Shown piece after piece: positions 1 through 6,604 of a stretch of DNA of 7,114 nucleotides (positions are counted from its first letter, which is position 1; each line of letters begins with the position of its first letter). A program made the position numbers and the translations under genes. This DNA is from Natrinema soli (lineage in GTDB: Archaea > Halobacteriota > Halobacteria > Halobacteriales > Natrialbaceae): positions 1-7,114 of the forward strand of contig NZ_JAQIVI010000767.1 of assembly GCF_028618695.1 (NCBI RefSeq). The letters are read 5' to 3'. The notes beneath the pieces were generated by a model, which did no database searches, was not told where the DNA came from, and saw nothing but the letters and a program-made list of their open reading frames with translations.

Positions 1-485
1 GCGCGCTCGGTGTCTCCCGGGGAGACCTCCCGAGCGACCGTTTCGACCGCGTCGGCGGTGGCTTGGCCGGCCCGCTCGAGGACCTGCCGGTCGTTGTCGG
101 TAAACGGGAGCCGCAGTTGCGAGGCGTCGATCGGTTCTAGTCCCGATACCGACGGGACGTCCGTACCGGCTCCGTCGACGCTCGCACGCACCACCGCCTC
201 GACGAGCGAGGACCCGTGCCAGTCGAATGTCTCCACGGGTACCCCCGACGGGAGCTCCTCCTCGCGGAACCGATCCGCCTCGTTGTTCGACGTGAGCGCT
301 CGCACCGCGTCGCCGTCGTAGCCGAGCGCGGCGACGCCGACGTCCGCCGCGCGATCGACGGTCGAGTTCCCGCCGCCGGTCAGCCACGCGAAGTTCGCAG
401 GTCTCAGGAACCAGAGCTCGGGCAGTTCCCGCTCGGTCATGTACTCGTCTAGGCGCGCCAATTTCTGGTCGCGTACCGCCGTCAT
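1..485 (-). CDS. M24-family metallopeptidase (Xaa-Pro dipeptidase-like), N-terminal part, cut by the window edge
   Basis: Reading leftwards from an ATG at 485, the minus strand stays open for 161 codons and runs off the window, so the stop is not seen. Residues about 1-120 look like a creatinase/prolidase N-terminal domain, with the segments ELWFLRPANFAWLTGGGNST and LTSNNEADRF. From about residue 124 (LRLPFTDNDRQVLERAGQAT, then REVSPGDTE at 152-160) the sequence enters the pita-bread catalytic domain; an AG..A helix followed by a V.PG.TE turn is typical of the start of that fold. The metal-binding Asp, His and Glu residues lie beyond the window, so activity cannot be judged. M24 enzymes of this type are usually cytoplasmic metal-dependent peptidases that cleave Xaa-Pro bonds; no signal peptide is visible. 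The start is supported by a TATA-like box 26 bases upstream. It is divergent from the glycoside hydrolase. The family is likely; exact substrate unknown. Confidence 0.83.
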   Translation of the reverse strand, partial: MTAVRDQKLARLDEYMTERELPELWFLRPANFAWLTGGGNSTVDRAADVGVAALGYDGDAVRALTSNNEADRFREEELPSGVPVETFDWHGSSLVEAVVRASVDGAGTDVPSVSGLEPIDASQLRLPFTDNDRQVLERAGQATADAVETVAREVSPGDTER

Positions 486-508
486 ATCCCTTGTAACGAG
501 GGGCGGCC

Positions 509-514
509 AATAAA
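509..514 (-). promoter_or_regulatory. TATA box of the M24 peptidase gene (leaderless promoter)
   Basis: On the minus strand the sequence TTTATT is centred about 26 bases before the A of the ATG at 485. That is the normal archaeal TATA-to-transcription-start distance, so the mRNA would begin at or next to the start codon. There is no Shine-Dalgarno sequence before the ATG, which fits a leaderless transcript. This site is the main reason for choosing the start at 485. Confidence 0.55.
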
Positions 515-588
515 TCGTTGTGGATACGGTCCGTTCGAGCCGCCGCTAACTCATCGGCCTCGAGGACGTACTTCGAATCCCGTTCGAT

Positions 589-600
589 CGCGATATCGCG
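589..600. promoter_or_regulatory. 12-base perfect palindrome upstream of the glycoside hydrolase promoter, possible operator
   Basis: The sequence CGCGATATCGCG is a perfect inverted repeat lying about 30 bases upstream of the TATA-like box at 630-636. Its central CGATATCG also forms the core of the palindrome at 5581-5592, upstream of the IclR gene. A common regulator binding both is possible but not shown. Short CG-rich palindromes built on CGAT also occur by chance in haloarchaeal DNA. Confidence 0.25.
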
Positions 601-629
601 CCTTCTCCGTACGGATGGCGGAGGAAGAG

Positions 630-636
630 ATATATA
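630..636 (+). promoter_or_regulatory. TATA-like box, probable promoter of the family 2 glycoside hydrolase gene
   Basis: ATATATA preceded by a purine-rich stretch (GGAGGAAGAG) is the best TATA-like sequence in the divergent intergenic region for the plus strand. Transcription would start near 656-662, leaving a leader of about 105 bases before the hydrolase ATG at 766. Immediately downstream, ACGATCGT (635-642) and ACGATTGT (650-657) form a near-repeat that could be an operator over the transcription start. No convincing TATA box is found 26 bases before 766, so this gene seems to have a leader, unlike its neighbours. Confidence 0.4.
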
Positions 637-765
637 CGATCGTAGTGCAAACGATTGTCGTGAATGATGGATCATGGCACGGGACCTCCCAGTCACGGAC
701 GATCCGTCCGCCCGAACGTCGATACTCACCCGCGGCTAGTTCGATAGTACGTACGCAGACCACCA

Positions 766-3438
766 ATGACAGATAGTTACCGAGAAACGAGAACGCTAAA
801 CGGGCCGTGGGAGTTCGTCACCGACCCGACGTCCGACGGACGCCCCAGCGGCTGGTACGCTCCGGACGCGACCTGGCCCGATCGCTGTTGCACCGTTGAC
901 GTCCCTCACGCCTGGCAAGAGCTCGACGAGTACCGCGAGTACACTGGGACCGCGTGGTACCGCCGTCGCACCGCCCTCCCGCGATCCGGAGACGACCGCA
1001 CGGTCCTCCGATTCGGCGCCGTCGACTACGAGGCGACGGTGTGGGTCAACGGCGAACGAATCGGCGGTCACCGCGGCGGCTATCTCCCCTTCGAGATGGA
1101 TATCACGGAGGTTATGACCGACGGCGAGGACGTGATCGTCGTCGCGGTAACGGACCCCGAAGATATGAGCGAGATCCCCCACGGCAAGCAGGGCGCGCCG
1201 TGGTACCAGCGCGTCAGCGGAATCTGGCAGGGCGTGACGGTGGCGACCATCCCGAAACGGCACGTCACCGACGTTCGCGCGACGCCGGATCTCGACGACG
1301 ACGCGGTACGGATCGATCTCGACGCGACGCCCGAGAGCGCGACCGGCCTGACCGCCGCCGTGACGATCGAGCGAGACGGAGAGCCGGTCGCGAAATCGAA
1401 CGTCGACGTGAACGGGGGTTCGGGAACCGCAGTGCTGGCCATCGACGATCCCGAGTACTGGACGCCGGAGACGCCGGCGCTGTACGACGTCATCGTGGAG
1501 CTATCGCACGATGGCGCGGTCGTCGATCGGTACGAGGACTACTTCGGCATGCGGAGCGTCGAGTCCCACGATGGCCGTCTGTACCTGAACGGGGACCCGT
1601 TCTACGTGCGGGGCGCGCTCGATCAGGGGTACTATCCGGAGACCCTGTACCAGCCATTCGACGACGAACTGTTCGAGTCCGAGATCCGCACGGCGAAGGA
1701 GCTCGGATTCAACCTGCTCCGCAAGCACATCAAGCCGGCCCACCCGGACTTCCTGGAGCTCGCGGACCGTCTCGGGATTCTCGTCTGGGAGGAGCCCGCG
1801 AATCCGACGGTCCACACTGATCGCTCGAGGCGGGAGGTCCGCGAACAGATCCGCGGCATGATCGACCGGGACTACAACCGCCCCAGCGTGATCGTCTGGA
1901 GCCTGTACAACGAGGAGTGGGGGATCGGCAACCCCCAGGGGCTCGATGACGAGACGTCCTTGTGGGAGGACGAATCGAAACAGCAGTACCTCGCGGGCCT
2001 CTACGAGTCGGCCCGGGAGTGGGATCCCACGCGGCTCGTCTGCGACAACTCCGGCTGGGCCCACGTGGCGACCGACGTGAACGATTACCACCGGTACTTC
2101 GTCAGTCCGGACCGCGCGGCTGCGTGGGCGGACGACCTCGAGTCGATGACGTCGTCGCCGGCGGACAACTACGGCGCGACGGAGACCGATCCGGCGGACG
2201 CGCCGCGGATCGTCTCCGAGTTCGGGACGTGGGGAATGTGTGATCTGCCCGCGATTGAAGAGTACTACGGCGGCGAACCGCCGTGGTTCGACTACGAGTT
2301 CTTCGACGACCCGATCAAGCGTCCCGCGGGAGCGTACGACCGGTTCGAGGAATCGGCCCTCTCGAACGCCTTCGACGACTGGTCGGCGATGGCCGAGGCG
2401 TGGCAGCGTCGCGAATTCCGCTCGATCGAGGACGTCATCGAACGGATGCGTGCTCGCGAGGACGTCGCCGGATACGTGCTCACGGAGCTCTCCGACATCG
2501 AGTGGGAGTTCAACGGGGTGCTGGACTATCGCCGCGAGGAGAAGACGTTCCACGACGAGGTCGCCCGAATAAACAGTGACGTCCTCGTCAGCGTCGATCC
2601 GGACACCCACGCCGTCGCGTCGGGCGGGACGCTGACCGCCGACGTGGTCGTCAGCAACGACACCACCGACGCCGTCGACGGTCCGCTCGAGTGGTCGATC
2701 TTCGGCGAGTCCGGTACCGTCGGCGTGGAACTCGACGGATTCGGCGTCGAACGAGTCGAAAACGCGATCGCGATCGACGTTCCGTCCGTCGACGGCGTCC
2801 GCGACGCCGAGCTGACGGTCTCGGTACCGAGCGCGCCGACGAACGGGGAATCGATCACCGTCGTTCCCGAACCCAGCGTCGACGGCGATACGATGGTGTA
2901 CACCGACACCGAGGGGCTCGCCGACGGACTGTCCGAGACCGGCTTCGAGGTCGCCTCGAGCCTCGACGAGACCGTCGACGTGGCGCTGGTGGTCCGTCCC
3001 GACGCCGCCGTTCGAGCGTACGTCGAAGGCGGCGGAACCGCCGTGTGTCTCCCCAACGAAAGCGGACACATGGCGGACGATGAGTTCTTCGAGTACCGCA
3101 GTTTGCCGGAAGGGGAGAGCTGGAACCTCGTGGCGTCGCTGTTTTACTGCGCCGACGATACGCTAGCCGAGTACGTGAATACCGTTCCCGGATGGGAGCT
3201 GGACGGTCTCTACCCCTACGACGTGGTCGCCGATGTCTCGATGGACGACGACGTGTCGATCGGCTACGTCGAAGGCTGGATCGCGAACCGGTTGGCGGCG
3301 GCCGTCGTTCGCGAGGTCTGCGATGGCCGCGTCGGCGCGTTCACGTTCCGGATCACGGACGCGTACGGAGCGCAGCCCGTCGGGACGGCGGCCCTCGCCG
3401 CGCTCGTCGACGATCTCGGCTCCGAGGAGTGCGAATGA
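766..3438 (+). CDS. Glycoside hydrolase family 2 protein (beta-galactosidase/beta-glucuronidase-like)
   Basis: An intact 890-residue acidic protein with no signal peptide or membrane segment, so probably cytoplasmic. Residues about 1-165 form the jelly-roll sugar-binding domain (LNGPWEFV at 11-18, VDVPHAW at 44-50, VWVNGERIGGHRGGYLPFE at 92-110). Residues about 166-262 are an Ig-like domain, and about 263-600 the TIM-barrel catalytic domain. The acid/base is probably Glu383 in WSLYNEEWG (codon 1912-1914). The nucleophile is probably Glu485 in RIVSEFGTWG (codon 2218-2220), 102 residues later, a normal family spacing. LRKHIKPAHP at 318-327 takes the place of the usual R..H.P segment. After the barrel come a second Ig-like domain (about 604-700) and a Rossmann- or amidotransferase-like domain (about 705-885, VEGGGTAVCLPNES at 753-766). 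Family 2 enzymes are retaining exo-glycosidases acting on beta-galactosides, glucuronides, mannosides or arabinosides; the substrate cannot be told here. It ends 35 bases before the convergent pseudogene. Confidence 0.92.
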   Translation: MTDSYRETRTLNGPWEFVTDPTSDGRPSGWYAPDATWPDRCCTVDVPHAWQELDEYREYTGTAWYRRRTALPRSGDDRTVLRFGAVDYEATVWVNGERIGGHRGGYLPFEMDITEVMTDGEDVIVVAVTDPEDMSEIPHGKQGAPWYQRVSGIWQGVTVATIPKRHVTDVRATPDLDDDAVRIDLDATPESATGLTAAVTIERDGEPVAKSNVDVNGGSGTAVLAIDDPEYWTPETPALYDVIVELSHDGAVVDRYEDYFGMRSVESHDGRLYLNGDPFYVRGALDQGYYPETLYQPFDDELFESEIRTAKELGFNLLRKHIKPAHPDFLELADRLGILVWEEPANPTVHTDRSRREVREQIRGMIDRDYNRPSVIVWSLYNEEWGIGNPQGLDDETSLWEDESKQQYLAGLYESAREWDPTRLVCDNSGWAHVATDVNDYHRYFVSPDRAAAWADDLESMTSSPADNYGATETDPADAPRIVSEFGTWGMCDLPAIEEYYGGEPPWFDYEFFDDPIKRPAGAYDRFEESALSNAFDDWSAMAEAWQRREFRSIEDVIERMRAREDVAGYVLTELSDIEWEFNGVLDYRREEKTFHDEVARINSDVLVSVDPDTHAVASGGTLTADVVVSNDTTDAVDGPLEWSIFGESGTVGVELDGFGVERVENAIAIDVPSVDGVRDAELTVSVPSAPTNGESITVVPEPSVDGDTMVYTDTEGLADGLSETGFEVASSLDETVDVALVVRPDAAVRAYVEGGGTAVCLPNESGHMADDEFFEYRSLPEGESWNLVASLFYCADDTLAEYVNTVPGWELDGLYPYDVVADVSMDDDVSIGYVEGWIANRLAAAVVREVCDGRVGAFTFRITDAYGAQPVGTAALAALVDDLGSEECE

Positions 3439-3473
3439 GCTCCGTCCAGATTCCGGTGCGGAACGTGCGACCG

Positions 3474-4526
3474 TTACAGCGTCAGCGGGCCGGACGCGTA
3501 GCTGATCTCGTAGCGTTCGCCCTCGACGGATGGCGAGGTCAGCCGGAGCAGCCGTTCGTCGTCCCGCGAGGGCAGTAACGGCGTGGTCCACCCGACCGTC
3601 TCGTGATCGACGTCGATCGCGTCCTCGAACTCGAGCGGCGCAGAAACGGTCGTCCACGAGTCGAACTCCGAGAGATCGGTCGTGACGAGGAGCGTCCGGC
3701 CGCTTCCGGGGGCCTGTCGCCCGTCCGAATCGCGCAGTGTCTTCCCCGAGACGAGCGCGGTCCCCTCGTCGCCGCCGGCGGGCGTCCACGTGATGTACGG
3801 GCCGTTCGTGAGCTGATACCCCTCCGCCGTCCGGACCGGTGCGCCGATATCGGCCGGGTCTCCCCACGACCGACCGTCCGCGGAGGTCTTGACGAAGATC
3901 CCACCCTCGTATTTCGTCCCAACGATCTCGAAGGCCATCGCGTAACTGCCGTCGGGAGTTTCGTCACGACGGGCATTCCCGGCCGCTGCTCGCCGTCGGG
4001 GATCGCGACATCGAACGTCTCCTCGCCCCACGTTCGACCGCCGTCGCGGGAGACGCGGTGTCCGACGAGCTGATTGTATCCCTCCTCGCGGTTCCGTCGT
4101 CGGTCGTTTGCCACGTTCGTTCTTCGTAATTTTCGATCCAATCGAGCATGGCTGCCGTTTTTTCGCGATCTAATAAAAAACGACCGGTGAGACCGTGTAG
4201 CAGTGGCACAGCAGACGAATCGTCTCCGCCGCTCTCGACGACCGTCACGGCCCCGTCGACCCGTGGACAATCAGGACGTTCCGTTCCTCGAGACTACGGC
4301 AACGAACGGATCGACGTCCGGACAGATAACCCGTGTCGGGATCGGTGGACGAATCAGGTCGAAGAGAGCAGCAGTCTATGGGACCAGTTGTTCTACTATA
4401 TAGAATATTGTTTTGTTATTCTCAGAGGAGAGGTCCTCCGGATACATCGCCAACTCTACCGCTGTCAGGCACAGGACCGCCATTCTGTAGGAATTTTATG
4501 GGATACTCGGGAATGGTTACATGCAT
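3474..4526 (-). pseudogene. Decayed sialidase-fold (Asp-box/BNR beta-propeller) glycosidase-like gene with several frameshifts
   Basis: Coding sense is continuous but jumps between frames. The 3' part is in one frame from about 3955 to the TAA at 3474-3476 (DGSYAMAFEIVG, TSADGRSWGDPADIG, LTNGPYITWTPAG, DHETVGWTTPLLPS). About 3957-4090 is in a second frame (EEGYNQLVGHRVSRDGGRTW, then EQRPGMPVVTKLP), and about 4092-4264 in a third (VDGAVTVVESGGDD through YEERTWQTTDDGT). Both junctions, near 3953-3957 and near 4085-4092, are explained by the loss of one base. SRDGGRTW matches the Asp-box S.D.G.TW. Farther upstream weaker fragments continue: VLIVHGSTG, DVDPFVAVVSRNGT, FYIVEQLVP, and an opening MHVTIPEYPIKFLQNGG from an ATG at 4526. 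The assembled length, about 350 codons, suits one six-bladed propeller. Relatives include sialidases and GH93-like exo-arabinanases; the substrate is unknown. The fragments above 4264 are less certain. Its 3' end faces the hydrolase gene. Confidence 0.75.
4494..4499 (+). promoter_or_regulatory. TATA-like sequence before the plus-strand gene remnant
   Basis: TTTTAT is centred about 25 bases before the ATG at 4521, the spacing of a leaderless haloarchaeal promoter. It lies inside the presumed N-terminal region of the opposing sialidase-fold pseudogene, where the same bases read as Lys-Phe codons, so chance is a real alternative. Confidence 0.25.
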
Positions 4527-5133
4527 ACGGTTGTAAATAATATCGGCTACACGAATCCACCTCGGTCGGACCCGACGAAGTTCACGAGCCACGGTCGGAA
4601 GGTCGAGTCCGATTATAGAGAACGGGGAGAAGACATAGAGAATCTAGTTCTGAACCGCATCGGTTGACAGTCGAACGACGTTTCGCAGACTCGCGGTCAG
4701 TGGGACCAGGCGTCCAAGGAGATAAGGCAGAGATACGTCGGTGGGTTCGACAAAAATACGAGTCATCTCCTCGGTTCTGCTCTGAGCTCACGAGTGAGGT
4801 CGTGTGCGGTCTCCACGGTAGCGCGGGGTCGGTTACTCGTCGTCACCCGTCTGAAATGTGTATGGGTTGCCTGTGCGAATAGACACCCACTAGTGGACTT
4901 CGGTGCGTCACAGACGAGGTTCGTCCGACGATCGCAACGAGTGTCGACTCTCGAGAAGGCGATTCTTCGATCTGCGTTTTGAATGACAAGAGTGCAGTTG
5001 TAATACCGGCCGGAAACCGCTCGCTGATCCGTGGCGGTTGACGGAGATCGAACTCGCCCAGTTCCCTTCAGACGAGGAATATAGAGAATTAGCACAATTA
5101 TTCTCATCAATAATGGAGAAAGTTAGAAACTAA
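4521..5133 (+). pseudogene. Remnant of an unrecognised protein-coding gene, broken by a stop and frameshifts
   Basis: No single frame is open, but protein-like fragments follow each other on the plus strand. The first frame runs from the ATG at 4521 for 48 codons to a TGA at 4665-4667 (KFTSHGRKVESDYRERGEDI). The same frame continues beyond the stop with QWDQASKEIRQRYVGGFDKN and then TSHLLGSALSS, to about 4795. After an unclear stretch, a second frame (about 4883-5015) gives VTDEVRPTIATSVDSREGDS and ICVLNDKSAVVIPAGN. A third frame (about 5014-5133) gives PLADPWRLTEIELAQFPSDE and EYRELAQLFSSIMEKVRN, ending at TAA 5131-5133. Losing one base near 5014-5018 would join the last two as VIPAGNPLADPW. 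The acidic composition and the T-run right after the stop support a former gene end. I do not recognise the family. The 3' half is the better supported; the 5' limit is uncertain. It is divergent from the sialidase-fold pseudogene and upstream of the IclR gene. Confidence 0.42.
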
Positions 5134-5138
5134 TTTTT
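5134..5138 (+). terminator. T-run directly after the stop of the plus-strand remnant, possible archaeal terminator
   Basis: Five T residues follow the TAA at 5131-5133 directly and continue into ATATGG. Archaeal transcription commonly ends at such T-runs without a hairpin, and none is seen here. The site suggests that a gene once ended here and supports the reading of the remnant upstream. Confidence 0.3.
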
Positions 5139-5776
5139 ATATGGACAGATGAGGTGAATTGTGGCAATTATTCCGGCCATGTATGTGTGGAAGATGGAGT
5201 TCCGCTTCTATGAGCGAAACACCGTACAGAATAACACAGCAGTGCTCCAGCGACTTCCCAGAACGGATTCTCCGTGAACGGCACAGTCGCACGGACACCG
5301 CGGCGTCAGATGGGTCAAATCGGGTCTCGCTATGAGCGGAATCGGAACCCTCACGTTCATAAGGATGCGCCTCACGTTACCTCAAGCAGGATCGTCGAAG
5401 ACCGGCGTACGCCTCGTCACTCACGAACAGCAAACAGTCGTAGCTCATCATCCATCGCTGTTCCGACGACCCACTTGCAGCCGGACCGATGCGCGCGAAC
5501 GTTTCGCGGCATTCGTGTCCACGACGATACGAATTGCGATGCGCTTGAGATTAGTACGCATAATGAGTTCGCTGTTATGAAACGATATCGTTCACAACGG
5601 TTGATAGTAACGTGATAGAGAATCGCATATATCGACAGCAGTTTACAGACGTAGTGGTGTATATTATCGGGCATAGCGATTGTATTGGATACACCTCCCC
5701 AGCTGACGAGCCGTTTCATATCAGCGAACGACAGTCTTTTCTCGCTTCCAACCGACAATGAATTATAGGGAATAGA
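5139..5776. other. Gene-poor AT-richer stretch with no supportable gene
   Basis: About 640 bases between the plus-strand remnant and the IclR promoter. Short open frames exist on both strands, such as 41 codons from ATG 5210 and 113 codons on the minus strand from 5758. None has recognisable motifs, the acidic composition of the neighbouring genes, or a well-placed promoter. TATA-like sequences at 5626-5632 and 5656-5664 do not lie 26 bases before any start codon. The stretch may be decayed coding sequence beyond recognition. The only structured element I see is the palindrome at 5581-5592. Confidence 0.5.
5581..5592. promoter_or_regulatory. 12-base perfect palindrome within a longer imperfect inverted repeat, possible operator
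   Basis: AACGATATCGTT is a perfect palindrome. With its flanks it forms a longer imperfect inverted repeat, GTTATGAAACGAT followed by ATCGTTCACAAC (5573-5597), with one extra A and one mismatch between arms. The inner TGAAAC...GTTCA recalls operators bound by some bacterial IclR-family proteins such as KdgR. It is about 190 bases upstream of the IclR TATA box, which is far for simple autoregulation. Confidence 0.25.
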
Positions 5777-5784
5777 TTATATAT
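5777..5784 (+). promoter_or_regulatory. TATA box of the IclR-family regulator gene
   Basis: TTATATAT, preceded by the purine-rich GGGAATAGA, is a strong archaeal TATA box. Its centre is about 26 bases before the ATG at 5807 but only about 20 bases before the ATG at 5801. The spacing therefore favours a leaderless transcript starting at 5807, two codons inside the longest reading frame. Confidence 0.6.
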
Positions 5785-5800
5785 CCGGTGTCCGTAGCAG

Positions 5801-6574
5801 ATGCGTATGAAAGAAGACGAAAGCGATGGACGATCGATCAAATCGAACGAAACCCTGTTCGCTATCGTCGAATCACTTCGGGAGAGCGAGGGCGCTGGAG
5901 TGACGGAACTGGCGGACAGACTCGGCCTGGCCAAGAGCACGGTGCACAAACACCTCGTGAGTCTCGAGCGACACGGGTACGTCGTCAACGAGGACGGCCA
6001 CTATCGCCTCGGCTTGCAATTTTTCAACGTCGGCGTCTCCGTTCGGAACCAGTTCGAGGTCTACCACGCGGCGAAAGAGCGGATCAATCAGTTGGCCTTC
6101 GACGTCGACGAGACGGTGTGGCTCATCGTTCCCGAGAACGGCATGGGAATGTTCATCTACGGGGTCCCGCGGAGCGAGTCGTTCTCGTTCGATTCGACGA
6201 TCGGGAACTGGGTTCCGCTCCACGCCAACTCGGCAGGCAAAGCGATCCTGGCACACTTGCCGGAACGTAAGGTTCTGGAGACCATCGATCGACACGGGTT
6301 GCCCGCCAGGACCGAGAACACGATCACCGATCGGGACGCGCTGTTCGAGGAACTCGAGCGCGTCCGCGAGCGCGGGTACGCTGTGAACTACCAGGAGGAT
6401 CTGCGCGGGCTGCACGCCCTGGCGACGCCGGTGATCCGCGATGGGCGGCCGATCGCGGCGGTCGCGATCGCCGGCGCCGCGAACCGGCTCACGGAGGAGC
6501 GCATCCAAGCGGAACTCTCCGAACCGCTGCTCGAGGCGGTCGACGACATCGAACTCCGTCTGGTGTACGGGTAG
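5801..6574 (+). CDS. IclR-family transcriptional regulator
   Basis: A 257-residue protein with the two-domain plan and usual length of the family. Residues about 16-70 are a winged helix-turn-helix (LFAIVESLRESEGAGVTELA at 19-38, then LGLAKSTVHKHLVSLERHGY at 41-60, and a wing ending HYRLGLQFF at 67-75). Residues about 85-255 are the IclR effector-binding domain, with VPLHANSAGKAILAHL at 138-153, GYAVNYQEDLRGLHALATPV at 192-211 and the closing IAAVAIAGAANRLT at 218-231. Such proteins bind a small metabolite and act as dimeric repressors or activators of catabolic genes; the effector here is unknown. An ATG at 5807 is an alternative start that fits the TATA spacing better and loses only Met-Arg. 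It stands alone, convergent with the prenyltransferase gene (30 bases between stops). The hydrolase gene, or the genes now decayed upstream, are its most natural targets, which is an inference from position. Confidence 0.93.
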   Translation: MRMKEDESDGRSIKSNETLFAIVESLRESEGAGVTELADRLGLAKSTVHKHLVSLERHGYVVNEDGHYRLGLQFFNVGVSVRNQFEVYHAAKERINQLAFDVDETVWLIVPENGMGMFIYGVPRSESFSFDSTIGNWVPLHANSAGKAILAHLPERKVLETIDRHGLPARTENTITDRDALFEELERVRERGYAVNYQEDLRGLHALATPVIRDGRPIAAVAIAGAANRLTEERIQAELSEPLLEAVDDIELRLVYG

Positions 6575-6604
6575 CCCGCGGTTCGAACGCGAATCGCCGT
6601 TGGA

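Noticed and set aside
551..766. A 71-codon minus-strand frame between the peptidase and hydrolase genes
   Set aside because: It covers the likely hydrolase promoter, is not acidic and carries no motif. The sequence is better explained as regulatory.
1501..3069. A 522-codon open frame on the minus strand inside the hydrolase gene
   Set aside because: It is antisense to a clearly conserved catalytic gene, rich in Arg and Val, and without recognisable motifs. Long antisense frames are expected in GC-rich haloarchaeal coding DNA.
4171..4180. A TTTTTTATTA sequence on the minus strand about 26 bases before an ATG at 4149, which could be a promoter for a shortened sialidase-fold gene
   Set aside because: The spacing is good, but protein-like sequence in the same frame continues upstream (VDGAVTVVESGGDD), and a start here would still be followed by frameshifts. 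I treat it as part of the pseudogene, though it remains possible.
4614..5622. The 8-mer ATAGAGAA occurs at 4614, 4635, 5081 and 5615, with a near copy at 5765
   Set aside because: Spacing is irregular, there is no longer shared sequence around the copies, and three of them fall in Tyr-Arg-Glu or Ile-Glu-Asn codons of the gene remnant. It was chosen after the fact.
5417..5758. A 113-codon minus-strand frame, and a nearby short frame containing RIVVDTN, which recalls the start of PIN-domain toxins
   Set aside because: The RIVVDTN match is seven residues long, is followed by a basic sequence with a stop after about 20 more codons, and lacks the later acidic residues of PIN domains. The longer frame is rich in Cys, Ser and Arg with no family features.
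6577..6591. CGCGGTTCGAACGCG between the IclR and prenyltransferase genes, which resembles a tRNA T-arm or a small hairpin
   Set aside because: There is no room for a tRNA body between the two genes, the stem needs a bulge, and no T-run follows.
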